Position numbers and translations under genes: made by a program. The notes under the pieces are model-generated. The model searched no databases. It was not told where the DNA came from and saw only the letters and a program-made list of their open reading frames with translations. Positions 6,931-15,816 of a DNA stretch of 36,924 bases are shown here, piece after piece. Each line of letters starts with the position of its first letter. Position 1 is the first letter of the stretch. Source of the DNA: a virus; the IMG/VR virus record IMGVR_UViG_3300021375_000081, positions 1 to 36,924 of that record; one strand, given 5' to 3'.

Positions 6931-7353
6931 ATGGCATATTCGGATAAAGTAGTAAATCGTTTTGAAGACGTTTTAAATAACCCTAAGAAACATGGTGTTG
7001 GTAGATTCGACCCCAACGACCCTAATGTTGCAACAGGACTAACGGGTGCTCCAGCATGTGGAGACGTTATGAAATTGGATATAAAAATAAATCCCGATAC
7101 TGATATCATTGAAGATGTTAAGTTTAAAACATATGGTTGTGGAAGTGCAATTGCAAGTTCGTCTCTTTTCGTAGACATGTTAACAGGAAAGACAATCGAA
7201 GAAGCAAGTCAGATAAAAGACAAAGAGATTGCAGAAGCCTTAGAACTTCCCCCAATAAAATTGCACTGTAGTGTTCTTGCAGAAGACTCTATCAGAAAAG
7301 CAATCCAAGATTGGGCAGAAAAAACTGCTCATAGGAGACATAATTATGTATGA
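6931..7353 (+). CDS. iscU: IscU/NifU-N-like iron-sulfur cluster scaffold
   Basis: IscU proteins hold a nascent [2Fe-2S] or [4Fe-4S] cluster and pass it to target proteins. The protein has 140 residues, close to the 128 of E. coli IscU. The three cluster cysteines are present: Cys43 in GAPACGDVM with the conserved Asp45, Cys70 in TYGCGSAIASSS, and Cys113 in LHCSVLAEDSI. The N-terminus YSDKVVNRFEDVLNNPKKHG is also characteristic. The host chaperone-binding motif LPPVK of IscU is LPPIK here, so HscA recognition could be kept. It sits between the polymerase and a nuclease. Fe-S assembly genes have been reported in marine viral DNA, but the phage client is unknown. Confidence 0.93.
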   Translation: MAYSDKVVNRFEDVLNNPKKHGVGRFDPNDPNVATGLTGAPACGDVMKLDIKINPDTDIIEDVKFKTYGCGSAIASSSLFVDMLTGKTIEEASQIKDKEIAEALELPPIKLHCSVLAEDSIRKAIQDWAEKTAHRRHNYV

Positions 7354-7810
7354 GTATAAAGTTAAAGTGGTGAAAGTTGTAGATGGAGACACTATTGATG
7401 TGGATATCGATTTAGGTTTCGGTATGGTCTACAAAAAACAAAGAGTCCGAATGGTTGGAATCGATACGCCAGAATCTAGAACTAGAGACAAAGTAGAAAA
7501 ACTATTTGGTAAAGCTTCTAAAAAACACTTAAAGAAATTACTAGAAGAATGTGAAACAATATCACTTGTATCACACGACAAAGGTAAGTTCGGAAGAATC
7601 TTAGGAACACTATATGCACATCATGTAGAAGGACACCCTGTATTCGGACACAAAGTAGATATCAATACTCAAATGATTAAAGATTGTCATGCAGTAGTTT
7701 ACAGTGGAGAGAATAAAGACTTGGTTGAACAACAACATTTAGATAACAGAAAGTTTGTTATGGACAATGGATATGTGACTCAAGAGGAGATTGATAAGGT
7801 ATCAAAATGA
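7346..7810 (+). CDS. Thermonuclease-like (SNase fold) nuclease
   Basis: A staphylococcal-nuclease-like phosphodiesterase of 154 residues. Start at 7346 with AGGAG at 7333-7337. The family signature is complete: VVDGDTIDVDID, VRMVGIDTPESRT (Arg and Glu of the active site) and GKFGRILGTLY (second Arg). It has no signal peptide, so it should act inside the cell, perhaps degrading host DNA or RNA or processing DNA during replication. It overlaps the scaffold gene by 8 bases. Whether it needs calcium, as the staphylococcal enzyme does, cannot be judged here. Confidence 0.92.
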   Translation: MYEYKVKVVKVVDGDTIDVDIDLGFGMVYKKQRVRMVGIDTPESRTRDKVEKLFGKASKKHLKKLLEECETISLVSHDKGKFGRILGTLYAHHVEGHPVFGHKVDINTQMIKDCHAVVYSGENKDLVEQQHLDNRKFVMDNGYVTQEEIDKVSK

Positions 7811-7980
7811 TGATTATTACGATGATGGACTGTTTCTATATTGTTATGATTGCAGTAATCTTTGGATTCATTATTCATTTAGAATCTAAAGTTAATCAAA
7901 TTTGTTCTATGATGGAAGAACACATAAAGGTAGACGAAGCTCTATCTGATATTTCTAAAAAATTAGACAAAACCCCCTAG
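7807..7980 (+). CDS. Small single-span membrane protein
   Basis: 57 residues, starting with an ATGA overlap of the nuclease stop. One membrane segment (about residues 9-24, CFYIVMIAVIFGFIIHL) is followed by a short charged helix (ESKVNQICSMMEEHIKVDEAL). Its stop codon TAG lies inside the next promoter's CCCCCTAGACA. The function is unknown; a lysis-related role is possible but unsupported. Confidence 0.6.
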   Translation: MMIITMMDCFYIVMIAVIFGFIIHLESKVNQICSMMEEHIKVDEALSDISKKLDKTP

Positions 7981-8006
7981 ACAATAACAGACTACATGTG
8001 TATAAT
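7978..8006 (+). promoter_or_regulatory. Sigma70-like promoter for uvsX
   Basis: TAGACA (7978-7983), 17 bp, perfect TATAAT (8001-8006), preceded by AAAACCCCC. A 7-bp inverted repeat, TGTATAA (7999-8005) and TTATACA (8011-8017), overlaps the -10 box and could be an operator or a leader hairpin. A ribosome binding site (GGAG) follows, so this mRNA has a normal leader. Confidence 0.65.
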
Positions 8007-8032
8007 AGATTTATACATTATGGAGAAGTGTT

Positions 8033-9085
8033 ATGTCATTTATTAAAGATTTAGTCAAATCAACTGGAAACGAATATGCAAATATAGTTTCAGATGGTGT
8101 GGCTGCTGGAGACGTAGATACATTCGTAGATACGGGTAGTTATGTCTTCAATTCACTTTTGAGTGGTTCACTATATGGTGGACTTCCCTCAAACAAAATC
8201 ACTGCAATCGCAGGTGAATCTGCAACAGGAAAAACTTACTTTGCCTTGGGTATGGTAAAACAATTCCTTGAAGACCACCCCGATTCTGCAGTAATCTATT
8301 TCGAATCTGAATCTGCAATCAGTAAAACAATGATTGAAGATAGAGGAATCGATTCAAAAAGAATGGTTATCGTGCCTGTGGTCACTGTTCAAGAATTCAG
8401 AAAACAGGCAATATCCATACTTGATAAGTATCTTGAAACACCAAAAGATAAGAGACCACCTATGATGATGTGTCTTGACTCACTTGGTATGTTATCAACT
8501 ACTAAAGAAATCGAGGACACTGCCGAGGGTAAAGAAACCCGAGACATGACTCGTGCTCAAGTTGTTAAAGGTGCATTCAGAGTTCTAACACTTAAGTTAG
8601 GACGTGCTGGTGTTCCAATGATTGTGACTAATCACACATATGATGTGATTGGTTCTATGTTCCCTCAAAAAGAAATGGGTGGTGGAAGTGGTCTCAAATA
8701 TGCAGCCTCTTCAATCATTTATCTTTCTAAGAAGAAAGAGAAAGAAGGAACTGAAGTCATTGGTAATATCATTCACTGTAAGAATGCAAAATCTAGATTG
8801 ACTGTAGAAAATAGAATAGTTGACGTAAGACTATCTTATGACAGTGGACTGGATAGATACTATGGTCTTTTAGACCTTGCACTTGCAAGTGGAATCTTTG
8901 AGAAGAGTTCCACACGTATCAAACTACCAAATGGTAAAACAGAATTTGGTAAAACAATTAACAACAACCCCGAGAAATACTTTACACCCGATGTAATGGA
9001 AAGACTCGAAACAGTAGTAGAAGGATACTTTAAATATGGAAACACGCATAGAACAGACGATACTGAAGAATCTGATACAGAGTGA
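8033..9085 (+). CDS. uvsX: UvsX recombinase (RecA family)
   Basis: ATP-dependent strand-exchange protein that coats single-stranded DNA, drives recombination-dependent replication and repairs breaks. 350 residues (T4 UvsX is 391). Walker A is GESATGKT (61-68). The acidic residue of the Walker B strand is in [11 protein letters not shown], and the loop region has [20 protein letters not shown] clear GGAG lies 7-8 bases ahead of the ATG. The end overlaps the helicase gene by 50 bases. The C-terminus is acidic ([10 protein letters not shown]), as in RecA-like proteins where such tails restrain DNA binding. Confidence 0.96.
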   Translation: MSFIKDLVKSTGNEYANIVSDGVAAGDVDTFVDTGSYVFNSLLSGSLYGGLPSNKITAIAGESATGKTYFALGMVKQFLEDHPDSAVIYFESESAISKTMIEDRGIDSKRMVIVPVVTVQEFRKQAISILDKYLETPKDKRPPMMMCLDSLGMLSTTKEIEDTAEGKETRDMTRAQVVKGAFRVLTLKLGRAGVPMIVTNHTYDVIGSMFPQKEMGGGSGLKYAASSIIYLSKKKEKEGTEVIGNIIHCKNAKSRLTVENRIVDVRLSYDSGLDRYYGLLDLALASGIFEKSSTRIKLPNGKTEFGKTINNNPEKYFTPDVMERLETVVEGYFKYGNTHRTDDTEESDTE

Positions 9086-10433
9086 AGAGTTTGCACGAAA
9101 GTGCGTCCCATTCATTAAGTCAGAGTATTTTGCCGATACTGATGAAAAAACTGTATTCAATGAAATATATGAATACTTTCAGAAGTATACTAAACCACCA
9201 ACTGTAGAAGCACTTCTCATAAACCTTGAAAACAATACTTCTCTTAACGAGAGTATTGCAAAGGGTTCAAAAACTATAGTTGATAAGATTGGTAAAAATA
9301 AGGAGACCACACCAAGTGAGTGGTTAGTGGAAGAAACGGAGAAATGGTGTAAGGATAGAGCAATCTATATTGCAGTCATGGATTCGATTGAAGTCATTGA
9401 CAAGAAATCACAGAGGTCTACTGGTGAAATACCCGAACTATTGAAGGACGCACTTTCCGTGTCTTTTGACACAAACATTGGACATGACGTGTTAGAAGAT
9501 GCAGATGCAAGATGGGAATTCTATCATACGGAAGAAGAGAAGATTCCGTTTGACTTAGAATACTTCAACAAGATTACCAAAGGTGGATTACCAAACAAAA
9601 CACTTAACATTGTTCTTGCTGGAACTGGTGTTGGTAAATCATTGTTTATGTGTCACCAAGCAGCTTCATGTCTTATGATGAACAAGAATGTTCTATACAT
9701 TACTATGGAAATGTCAGAAGAAAGAATTGCAGAGAGAATAGATGCAAACACTATGAATGTTCCTATGAAAGATTTACCCGATTTATCTAAGAAAATGTTT
9801 GACAAGAAAGTTGACAAACTAAAAAACAAAACTAAAGGTAAACTCATAGTAAAAGAATACCCTACTGCAACTGCACACGTTGGACACTTCAGACACCTAT
9901 TACAGGAGTTGGACATTAAGAAAGATTTCCAACCCGACATTATATTTGTAGATTATCTAAACATATGTGCTTCACATAGAATTAGGCCAGGTGCTGGTGC
10001 AAATTCTTATACATTGGTGAAGAGTATTGCAGAAGAATTACGTGGACTTGCAGTAGAGTTTGACGTTCCATTGGTAAGTGCAACTCAAACCACAAGAAGT
10101 GGATTTGGTTCTACTGATATTGGACTCGAAGACACTTCAGAGAGTTTTGGTCTACCTGCGACTGCAGATTTAATGTTTGCATTGATTACCAGTGACGAAC
10201 TAGAAGAACTAGACCAACTCGTAGTGAAACAGTTAAAGAATCGATATAATGACCCTACAATCTTTAAAAGGTTTGTAATCGGTATTGATAGAAGTAGAAT
10301 GAAACTCTATGATTGTGAACAAGAAGCACAAGAAGAATTGTTTGAGAATGATTCTACCCACAATGATGATGTTCCTGTATTTGATAGAGGAAGGAATGAT
10401 GGACAGAAGAGAGATTTTAACGACTTCAAATAA
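9036..10433 (+). CDS. 41: Replicative DNA helicase (T4 gp41, DnaB-like)
   Basis: A hexameric 5'-3' helicase that unwinds the fork and binds the primase. 465 residues (T4 gp41 is 475). The N-terminus, [16 protein letters not shown], matches the gp41/DnaB N-domain. Walker A is GTGVGKS (about 197-203), Walker B is DIIFVDYLN, and the [11 protein letters not shown] loop and the arginine-finger region follow. The start at 9036 lies 50 bases inside uvsX; AAGGA about 10 bases ahead supports it, and no later start keeps the conserved N-terminus. The gp61 partner is encoded at 24490, so the primosome genes are separated. Confidence 0.96.
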   Translation: METRIEQTILKNLIQSEEFARKCVPFIKSEYFADTDEKTVFNEIYEYFQKYTKPPTVEALLINLENNTSLNESIAKGSKTIVDKIGKNKETTPSEWLVEETEKWCKDRAIYIAVMDSIEVIDKKSQRSTGEIPELLKDALSVSFDTNIGHDVLEDADARWEFYHTEEEKIPFDLEYFNKITKGGLPNKTLNIVLAGTGVGKSLFMCHQAASCLMMNKNVLYITMEMSEERIAERIDANTMNVPMKDLPDLSKKMFDKKVDKLKNKTKGKLIVKEYPTATAHVGHFRHLLQELDIKKDFQPDIIFVDYLNICASHRIRPGAGANSYTLVKSIAEELRGLAVEFDVPLVSATQTTRSGFGSTDIGLEDTSESFGLPATADLMFALITSDELEELDQLVVKQLKNRYNDPTIFKRFVIGIDRSRMKLYDCEQEAQEELFENDSTHNDDVPVFDRGRNDGQKRDFNDFK

Positions 10434-10442
10434 AAAACCCCC

Positions 10443-10471
10443 TTTACAGACCACCTAAATAATGTTATACT
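10443..10471 (+). promoter_or_regulatory. Sigma70-like promoter after gp41
   Basis: TTTACA (10443-10448), 17 bp, TATACT (10466-10471), preceded by AAAAAACCCCC right at the helicase stop codon. CCTAAATA (10454-10461), a cyanophage-style late box, lies within the spacer. The predicted start (10478) is 4 bases ahead of the next ATG. Confidence 0.6.
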
Positions 10472-10481
10472 AGATGGTTAT

Positions 10482-10658
10482 ATGAAGAAGGTGATAAAAA
10501 GTTCAGAGGTTATATCAAAAATAACCGAAAAAATTGAACTCAAGAAACAATTGAGAGATGCACGTGTGTCTAAAGATTCTAAAGAAATTGATAAAATAAA
10601 CAAAAAAATATCAAAAATAGAATCAAAATTGTCTTCCTCACCACTTGCAAAATCCTAA
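10482..10658 (+). CDS. Small coiled-coil protein
   Basis: 58 residues, strongly basic and helical (SKITEKIELKKQLRDARVSK and KEIDKINKKISKIESKL form heptad-like repeats). There is no ribosome binding site. The ATG is about 4 bases after the predicted transcription start, as for several other genes here. No family recognised. Confidence 0.55.
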   Translation: MKKVIKSSEVISKITEKIELKKQLRDARVSKDSKEIDKINKKISKIESKLSSSPLAKS

Positions 10659-10673
10659 ATAATAACATATAAT
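10645..10673 (+). promoter_or_regulatory. Sigma70-like promoter, with adjacent late box
   Basis: TTGCAA (10645-10650), 17 bp, perfect TATAAT (10668-10673). CCTAAATA (10654-10661), a late-type box, lies in the spacer and contains the stop codon of the small coiled-coil gene. Serves the gene at 10703. Confidence 0.5.
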
Positions 10674-10702
10674 ACTTTCAGAAAGTAAATCACGGAGAAT
10701 TT

Positions 10703-11140
10703 ATGTCAAGAGAAACAGCGAGAACAGATTTAGTATCTAAAATTGCAGACTTAACTAGTAATAAGAATTGGTTAAAGGGTGTAAGTCAAGAATATCAAGT
10801 CACTAATCAACCTAACGGAACAGACCATACTGCACGTAGTAGTAAATCTGCATGGACAGGTGCTGGACTTGTTGGTTGGTTAACTGCATGGAAGACTGCA
10901 AATTCTTCAATAACTGCAGATGCATCTTGGAATCCAGCAGACTTTGACGGAAGTAATTGGACACATGACGATTGGCAACAATTTTATTTCCAAGAACATG
11001 CAAAAGGTATGTCAAATAAAACAGATTCAGACAAAGCTATTACAGATATAGATGCTGAATTAGCTGCATATCAATCAGACTTAGACGATATCGACGCAGG
11101 AATAGCTGCTGGTGATATTGACCAAGTTGACCCAAGTTAA
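10703..11140 (+). CDS. Hypothetical protein, probably a virion component
   Basis: 145 residues with a good ribosome binding site (CGGAGAA). The middle is rich in Trp, Ser and Thr (AWTGAGLVGWLTAWKTANSS, FDGSNWTHDDWQQFYFQE), and the C-terminal third is an acidic helix (ITDIDAELAAYQSDLDDIDA). No enzyme motif. Its position at the head of the block of prohead-like proteins suggests a structural role, but I do not recognise it. Confidence 0.55.
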   Translation: MSRETARTDLVSKIADLTSNKNWLKGVSQEYQVTNQPNGTDHTARSSKSAWTGAGLVGWLTAWKTANSSITADASWNPADFDGSNWTHDDWQQFYFQEHAKGMSNKTDSDKAITDIDAELAAYQSDLDDIDAGIAAGDIDQVDPS

Positions 11141-11155
11141 TAAACAAAAAAATAC

Positions 11156-11193
11156 CATAAATAGTAGTAATACCACCAAGAATGTGGTATAAT
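11156..11193 (+). promoter_or_regulatory. Late box CATAAATA plus TATAAT element
   Basis: CATAAATA at 11156-11163 differs from the T4 late octamer by one base. TATAAT at 11188-11193 has only a weak -35 (TAGTAA, 11165-11170), but its predicted start is 11200, one base ahead of the next ATG. A 6-bp inverted repeat (TACCAC, 11171-11176, with GTGGTA, 11184-11189) lies between the two. Confidence 0.45.
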
Positions 11194-11200
11194 TACTATT

Positions 11201-12403
11201 ATGGGTGCAAAAAATCTACATTTAGAACACTTAGAAGACGAGATTATCAATCAAGGGATTGATGGTGGACGTGGTGCTATAAACTTTTTACAGGGTCTTA
11301 GAGACATGTTAAAAGGAAACTCTAATTCAAGTGTTAACATGACTGTTAAGTGGGACGGAGCTCCTGCTATTTTCTGTGGTCAACACCCCGAAACTAATCA
11401 ATTCTTTGTTGCAAAGAAATCTCTATTCAATAAAGAACCTAAGTTTTACACTTCAGAATCAGAAATTAAAAATGCAGACGAATTAAGTGGTGCATTAAAA
11501 GAAAAGTTCTTAACTTCATTTCAATGTTTATCTAAACTATCTTGGAATACAATCATGCAAGGTGATTTAATGTATACCAATGATAAGAAAATGCAAAAGA
11601 TTGACGGAAAATCATTCGTCACATTCCAACCAAATACAATCATGTATGCAGTAGATATCAATTCAGATTTAGGTAAAGAGATTGCAAACTCTAAAATGGG
11701 TATTGTGTTTCATACCACATACACTGGTTCTACAATAGAAGACTTGGGTGCAAGTTTTGGTGCAAACATATCTAAACTAGGAAACAGTAAAGATGTTTGG
11801 ATTGACGATGCAACATATAAAGATGTCAGTGGTAAAGGTTCAATGACTGCAAAAGAAACACTTACACTTACACAAGAACTATCCAAAACAGGTAAAGCAT
11901 TCCACGGAATTAAAAAGAAAGATTTAGATAAGTTCCAAAAAATACAGGAAGAGATTGGAAAGAAAGGTGCTGGTGCATCATACAAAACATATTGTAATAC
12001 ACTTATCAGAGGTGGTAGTTTCAATCCAACATACAAAGGATATATGGAACACTTTGAAAACTACTGGAGAGATAAGGTGGTTGCAAAGGTCAAAATGGAA
12101 AAGACCAAACAAATCAAACAAGAGATTGGTGAACAACTCTTTAATGAACTCAGAAGTTTAAAGAATATGATAACCAATCTTACTTCATTTATGGGACACT
12201 TGGTTGTTGCAAAACAACTTATCATAAATGCACTAAATAGAGTAAAGAGTATAGGAACTTTCAAAAAGACTGCAAATGGTTTTGAGGTAGTAAACCCCGA
12301 AGGATACGTTGCAATAGATAAAACAGGAAGTGCAGTTAAACTCGTAGACAGAATGGAGTTTGCATTCAACAACTTCACTGCACAAAAATCTTGGGACAAG
12401 TAA
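11201..12403 (+). CDS. DUF6267-like phage protein with a ligase-type KWDG motif
   Basis: 400 residues. The opening HLEHLEDEIINQGIDGGRGA and the block TVKWDGAPAIFCGQHPETNQ are typical of a phage family found in T4-like marine phages (I believe DUF6267). Lys50 in KWDGAPAI resembles motif I (KxDG) of DNA/RNA ligases and capping enzymes, and later IMQGDLMYT and SKMGIVFHTTY could correspond to other nucleotidyltransferase motifs. This is by eye, and the family is formally uncharacterised. It overlaps the next gene by one base (TAATG). Both are nucleotidyl-transfer candidates and may act together. Confidence 0.7.
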   Translation: MGAKNLHLEHLEDEIINQGIDGGRGAINFLQGLRDMLKGNSNSSVNMTVKWDGAPAIFCGQHPETNQFFVAKKSLFNKEPKFYTSESEIKNADELSGALKEKFLTSFQCLSKLSWNTIMQGDLMYTNDKKMQKIDGKSFVTFQPNTIMYAVDINSDLGKEIANSKMGIVFHTTYTGSTIEDLGASFGANISKLGNSKDVWIDDATYKDVSGKGSMTAKETLTLTQELSKTGKAFHGIKKKDLDKFQKIQEEIGKKGAGASYKTYCNTLIRGGSFNPTYKGYMEHFENYWRDKVVAKVKMEKTKQIKQEIGEQLFNELRSLKNMITNLTSFMGHLVVAKQLIINALNRVKSIGTFKKTANGFEVVNPEGYVAIDKTGSAVKLVDRMEFAFNNFTAQKSWDK

Positions 12404-13815
12404 TGAAATCATTTAATAAATTTCTCACAGAAGCTAAGAACAAAGGTGCAGTATTTACCTTTGGACGTTTCAATCCACCTACAACAGGTCATGGAAAGTT
12501 AGTAGACAAACTCAAAAAAGAATCAAAAGGTGATGACGTTTTGTTATTCACTTCACACTCAAATGATAAGGTTAAAAATCCACTATCACACCGAGACAAA
12601 ATCAAATATCTTAAAAACTTCTTTGGGAAGATTGTTGCAGATGTAAATGCAAGAACAGTATTTGAGATTGCAACAGAATTACATAAAAAGAAATACACTA
12701 GAATCAAAATGGTTGTAGGTTCAGATAGAGTTGGTGAATTTACTACACTTCTAAACAAATACAATGGTGTTAAAGCACGTCATGGATTCTATAAATTCGA
12801 AGAGATTAATATAGTATCTGCTGGAGAGAGAGACCCTGATGCAGATGATGTCAGTGGAATGTCTGCAAGTAAACTCAGAGGTTATGCAGAAGCAGGAGAC
12901 TTTGATAATTTTAAACAAGGTGTCCCAACTAAGAACAAAGGATTGATTCAGAAACTATACAATGACATTCGTAAAGGAATGGGTATTGCAGAAGGAACAC
13001 TACCACACTACATGGTTGAAGATTTAGTTAAAGAAGGAGTCTATGACCCAGGCACCTTTAAAGCAGTTTTCCTAAGTGGTGGGCCAGGCAGTGGTAAATC
13101 TGCAGTTGTAAAGAAATTAGCTTTGACTGCACTTGGTTTAAAAATGGTCAACACTGATAAAGCATTTGAGAACGGACTAAAGAAAGCAGGAATGTCACTT
13201 GACCTTAGAGGTGCAGACTTTGATAAAGTAGACCCTATCCGTGCAAAAGCAAAAAGTATTACAGGTAAAAACTTAGATGCATATATCGATGGAAGACTAG
13301 GTCTTATCTTTGACACTACAAGTGCAAAGTCGGGTAAGATTAAGTCCTACAAAAAACTGTTAGATACATTAGGATATGAATACAAAATGGTATTTGTTAA
13401 TGCAAGTCTAGACAATGCACAAAAAAGAAATGACTTAAGGTCTAGAAAACTACCATTTGCAATTGTAAAGAAAGATTGGGACGCTGCACAAAAGAATGCA
13501 AAGGAATATAAATCAATTTTTGGTAGAGACTTTGTAGAGATTAAGAATGATGATGACCTTGCAAGTCTTGATAAAAAGGCAAATTCACTATACAGTAAAC
13601 TGTTAGGTTGGTCTACTTCATTCCCTAAAAACAAAATTGCAATGAAATGGAAATCTTACGAATTGCTGAAGAAGAATACTACTGGTTATTCATCTATAAG
13701 AAGTAAAGATGCAGTGAAAAAACCACCAACAGAAAAACCAAGTCCATTTGGGTCAAACTTAAAAACATTCAAAAGTAGAAAGACTGGTAAGAAGACAGTC
13801 ATTGGAAAGATATAA
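12403..13815 (+). CDS. Cytidylyltransferase-like/P-loop kinase fusion with capsid-targeting-like N-terminus
   Basis: 470 residues, two domains. Residues 21-30 (GRFNPPTTGH) form the HxGH-type nucleotide-binding motif of nucleotidylyltransferases, and MSASKLRGYA is in place of the ISSTxIR motif. From about residue 217 a second domain starts, with Walker A GGPGSGKS (226-233) and an AAA/kinase-like layout (MVNTDKAFE, LIFDTTSAKSG, VFVNASLDNA). The architecture recalls bifunctional NMN adenylyltransferase/kinase proteins, but the substrate is unknown. The N-terminus MKSFNKFLTEA closely resembles T4 internal proteins (MKTYQEFIAEA), which are cut after LxE by the prohead protease. Packaging in the capsid is therefore suggested. 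Confidence 0.85.
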   Translation: MKSFNKFLTEAKNKGAVFTFGRFNPPTTGHGKLVDKLKKESKGDDVLLFTSHSNDKVKNPLSHRDKIKYLKNFFGKIVADVNARTVFEIATELHKKKYTRIKMVVGSDRVGEFTTLLNKYNGVKARHGFYKFEEINIVSAGERDPDADDVSGMSASKLRGYAEAGDFDNFKQGVPTKNKGLIQKLYNDIRKGMGIAEGTLPHYMVEDLVKEGVYDPGTFKAVFLSGGPGSGKSAVVKKLALTALGLKMVNTDKAFENGLKKAGMSLDLRGADFDKVDPIRAKAKSITGKNLDAYIDGRLGLIFDTTSAKSGKIKSYKKLLDTLGYEYKMVFVNASLDNAQKRNDLRSRKLPFAIVKKDWDAAQKNAKEYKSIFGRDFVEIKNDDDLASLDKKANSLYSKLLGWSTSFPKNKIAMKWKSYELLKKNTTGYSSIRSKDAVKKPPTEKPSPFGSNLKTFKSRKTGKKTVIGKI

Positions 13816-13818
13816 ATA
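13811..13818 (+). promoter_or_regulatory. T4-type late promoter TATAAATA
   Basis: An exact T4 late octamer overlapping the preceding stop codon. The predicted start is at about 13824, the A of the next ATG. Confidence 0.65.
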
Positions 13819-13823
13819 GTATT

Positions 13824-15152
13824 ATGTTAGAAGAACTTAGAGAAAAATTACGTAAGACCCAACAAGACAAAGAAGTTGAAGGCAAGAAAGGTTCTCAACC
13901 TAAGAAGTATTATGCTAAAGACGCAGACGGAGACGAAATGTCTAAGTCTACAAAAGATAAACGTGCATCACACTTTGATAAAAACAAAGATAAAGAAGGT
14001 GAGGACGCATTCAAACCAGCACCTGGCGATTCACAAGCAGATACAAAACCTTCACAACACACTAAGAAGTATAAGAAAATGTTTGGAGAAGGTGCAGCTG
14101 ATAAATCTCTACAAAAGAAAGCAGACAAGAGTGGAATGCCAGTTGGTATTCTAAAACAAGTCTACAAACGTGGTGTTGCAGCTTGGAAAGGTGGTCATAG
14201 GCCAGGAACTACACCCGAACAATGGGGACATGCACGTGTTAATTCTTTTGTGACTAAATCTAAAGGAACATGGGGTGGTGCAGACCAAGACCTTGCAAAG
14301 AAAGTTTCGGGTAAATCAGAGTCAATAGAAGAAGGAATTGATATCAAAAAGGCACTTAAGAAAGTTAAAGGTCTTAGTAAAAAACAATTAGAAGTGTTAT
14401 CAACAATGAACACTACTCAGATATCAGTTGTTGTCAATCAATTATCTTCACTTGTTATGAGTGAAGCAATAGAAGAAGGTAAACTTGTCACTGATTGGAG
14501 AAGTATCTTAGAATTTATATTCAAAAATATAACAAAAATGGTTGAAAAAGAATATGAAAAGAATCCTGAAAAAGGAGTCGGAATAATTAATCATTTGGGG
14601 TCATATGTTAAAATGAAAGTCACTGATAAGAAACAAGAGAACGGAAAACTATTCTTAAAGTTTGGTGATAACATACAAGAAGACGCTGCAGTTGACGCTG
14701 CAAATCTTAAAGCAAAACAAACTGAAGAACTAGAAAGATTAAAAGCAAAACAAGAACAAGAGTTAGAAGCACTTACTGATAGACACGAAAGAGAAACAGA
14801 TAAAGTCAATCAACAGAAAGAAAAAGAAGTTCAGAATAAACAAATTCAAGCAAAACGTGATGCAGATAGAAAGGCTGCCGAGAAACAAAACGAAGAAAGA
14901 GATTACAAAAAAGAGTATGAAAATTATCACTCAAAACCCGAACAAGTTAAAAGACGTGCAAAAAGAAATGAAGCACGAAGAAGTCTAAAGGACAGAAAAG
15001 ATATAAAAGGAAAGGACGTTCACCATAAGGACAACAATCCTATGAATAATGACAAGTCTAACTTATCAATTGTATCACAAAAATACAATAGAACAGAACC
15101 AAGACTTAGAAAATTGAAAGAGAAGGGGATACTTCCAAGTGGCAGGAAATAA
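13824..15152 (+). CDS. DUF5824-like / coiled-coil / HNH-like fusion protein
   Basis: 442 residues with three parts. Residues about 105-150 (MPVGILKQVYKRGVAAWKGG, HRPGTTPEQWGHARVNSF) match a short phage domain of the DUF5824 type. Residues about 290-370 are a long charged coiled coil (EELERLKAKQEQELEALTDR). Residues about 375-442 carry DVHHKDNNPMNNDKSNLSIV (His400, His401), an HNH-type endonuclease core. Two IEE|G sites (168-171 and 216-219) fit the T4 prohead-protease consensus. The gene follows a perfect late promoter and lacks a ribosome binding site. It may be a virion-borne nuclease; this is an inference. Confidence 0.75.
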   Translation: MLEELREKLRKTQQDKEVEGKKGSQPKKYYAKDADGDEMSKSTKDKRASHFDKNKDKEGEDAFKPAPGDSQADTKPSQHTKKYKKMFGEGAADKSLQKKADKSGMPVGILKQVYKRGVAAWKGGHRPGTTPEQWGHARVNSFVTKSKGTWGGADQDLAKKVSGKSESIEEGIDIKKALKKVKGLSKKQLEVLSTMNTTQISVVVNQLSSLVMSEAIEEGKLVTDWRSILEFIFKNITKMVEKEYEKNPEKGVGIINHLGSYVKMKVTDKKQENGKLFLKFGDNIQEDAAVDAANLKAKQTEELERLKAKQEQELEALTDRHERETDKVNQQKEKEVQNKQIQAKRDADRKAAEKQNEERDYKKEYENYHSKPEQVKRRAKRNEARRSLKDRKDIKGKDVHHKDNNPMNNDKSNLSIVSQKYNRTEPRLRKLKEKGILPSGRK

Positions 15153-15816
15153 ACACGATAACGGAGTTCACGAACAGGGAACAGACGAAACAGTAAAAGC
15201 ATATCAAGAAGATACGCCTGGTCAATCAGTTGAGAAATACGTAAAAGAGAATCAAAAATCATATCATGATTCAAAGAAAACATTTTCTCAAATTGCAATC
15301 AACGAAACACTCGATACACTTCAAAAAGAAAAAACCAATCTATTAGACAATCCATTTCGTCTAGGTTCTATGATGTATTTTGAATGTATTAATGAAGCAA
15401 GAAATCTTATCAAAGAAGACAGATACAGACTTACTGAAGTTGATAAGAATATAATGGAAACAGATATTGGTGAGTTCGAAGTGTATGAGGGAGAATTAGT
15501 TCCACTAGATTGTCCACAATACGAGTTTATAAACGAAGAAGAAGAACCCGAACTCAACAAACCAAAAGCAGGTGGCCCTAAGAAATACTATGTGTATGTT
15601 AGAGACCCACAAACTAAAAAGATTAAAAAAGTCACATGGGGAGACACTACAGGTCTCAAAGTGAAACTCGGAAACGAGAAAGCAAGAAAATCCTTCGCTG
15701 CACGACATAAGTGTTCACAACAAAAAGATAAAACTACTGCATCATATTGGGCATGTAGATTACCACATTATGCGAAACAGTTAGGTCTATCAGACGGCGG
15801 AAACTTTTTTTGGTAA
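15139..15816 (+). CDS. Phage protein with C-terminal RHxC...YWxCR domain
   Basis: 225 residues from a GTG start that overlaps the previous gene by 14 bases, with AAGGGG upstream. The C-terminal 75 residues (KKYYVYVRDPQTKKIKKVTW, then KARKSFAARHKCSQQKDKTT, YWACRLPHYAKQLG) are a domain common in T4-like marine phages. The two Cys in RHKC and YWACR may bind metal. The N-terminal half is helical and holds an INE|A site of the prohead-protease type. It often occurs beside internal or structural proteins. No defined function. Confidence 0.65.
   Translation: MAGNKHDNGVHEQGTDETVKAYQEDTPGQSVEKYVKENQKSYHDSKKTFSQIAINETLDTLQKEKTNLLDNPFRLGSMMYFECINEARNLIKEDRYRLTEVDKNIMETDIGEFEVYEGELVPLDCPQYEFINEEEEPELNKPKAGGPKKYYVYVRDPQTKKIKKVTWGDTTGLKVKLGNEKARKSFAARHKCSQQKDKTTASYWACRLPHYAKQLGLSDGGNFFW

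Noticed and set aside
15800-15816. Run of T at the end of the gene as a frameshift site
   Set aside because: The normal stop TAA follows at once and the product ends like its relatives, so no shift is needed.
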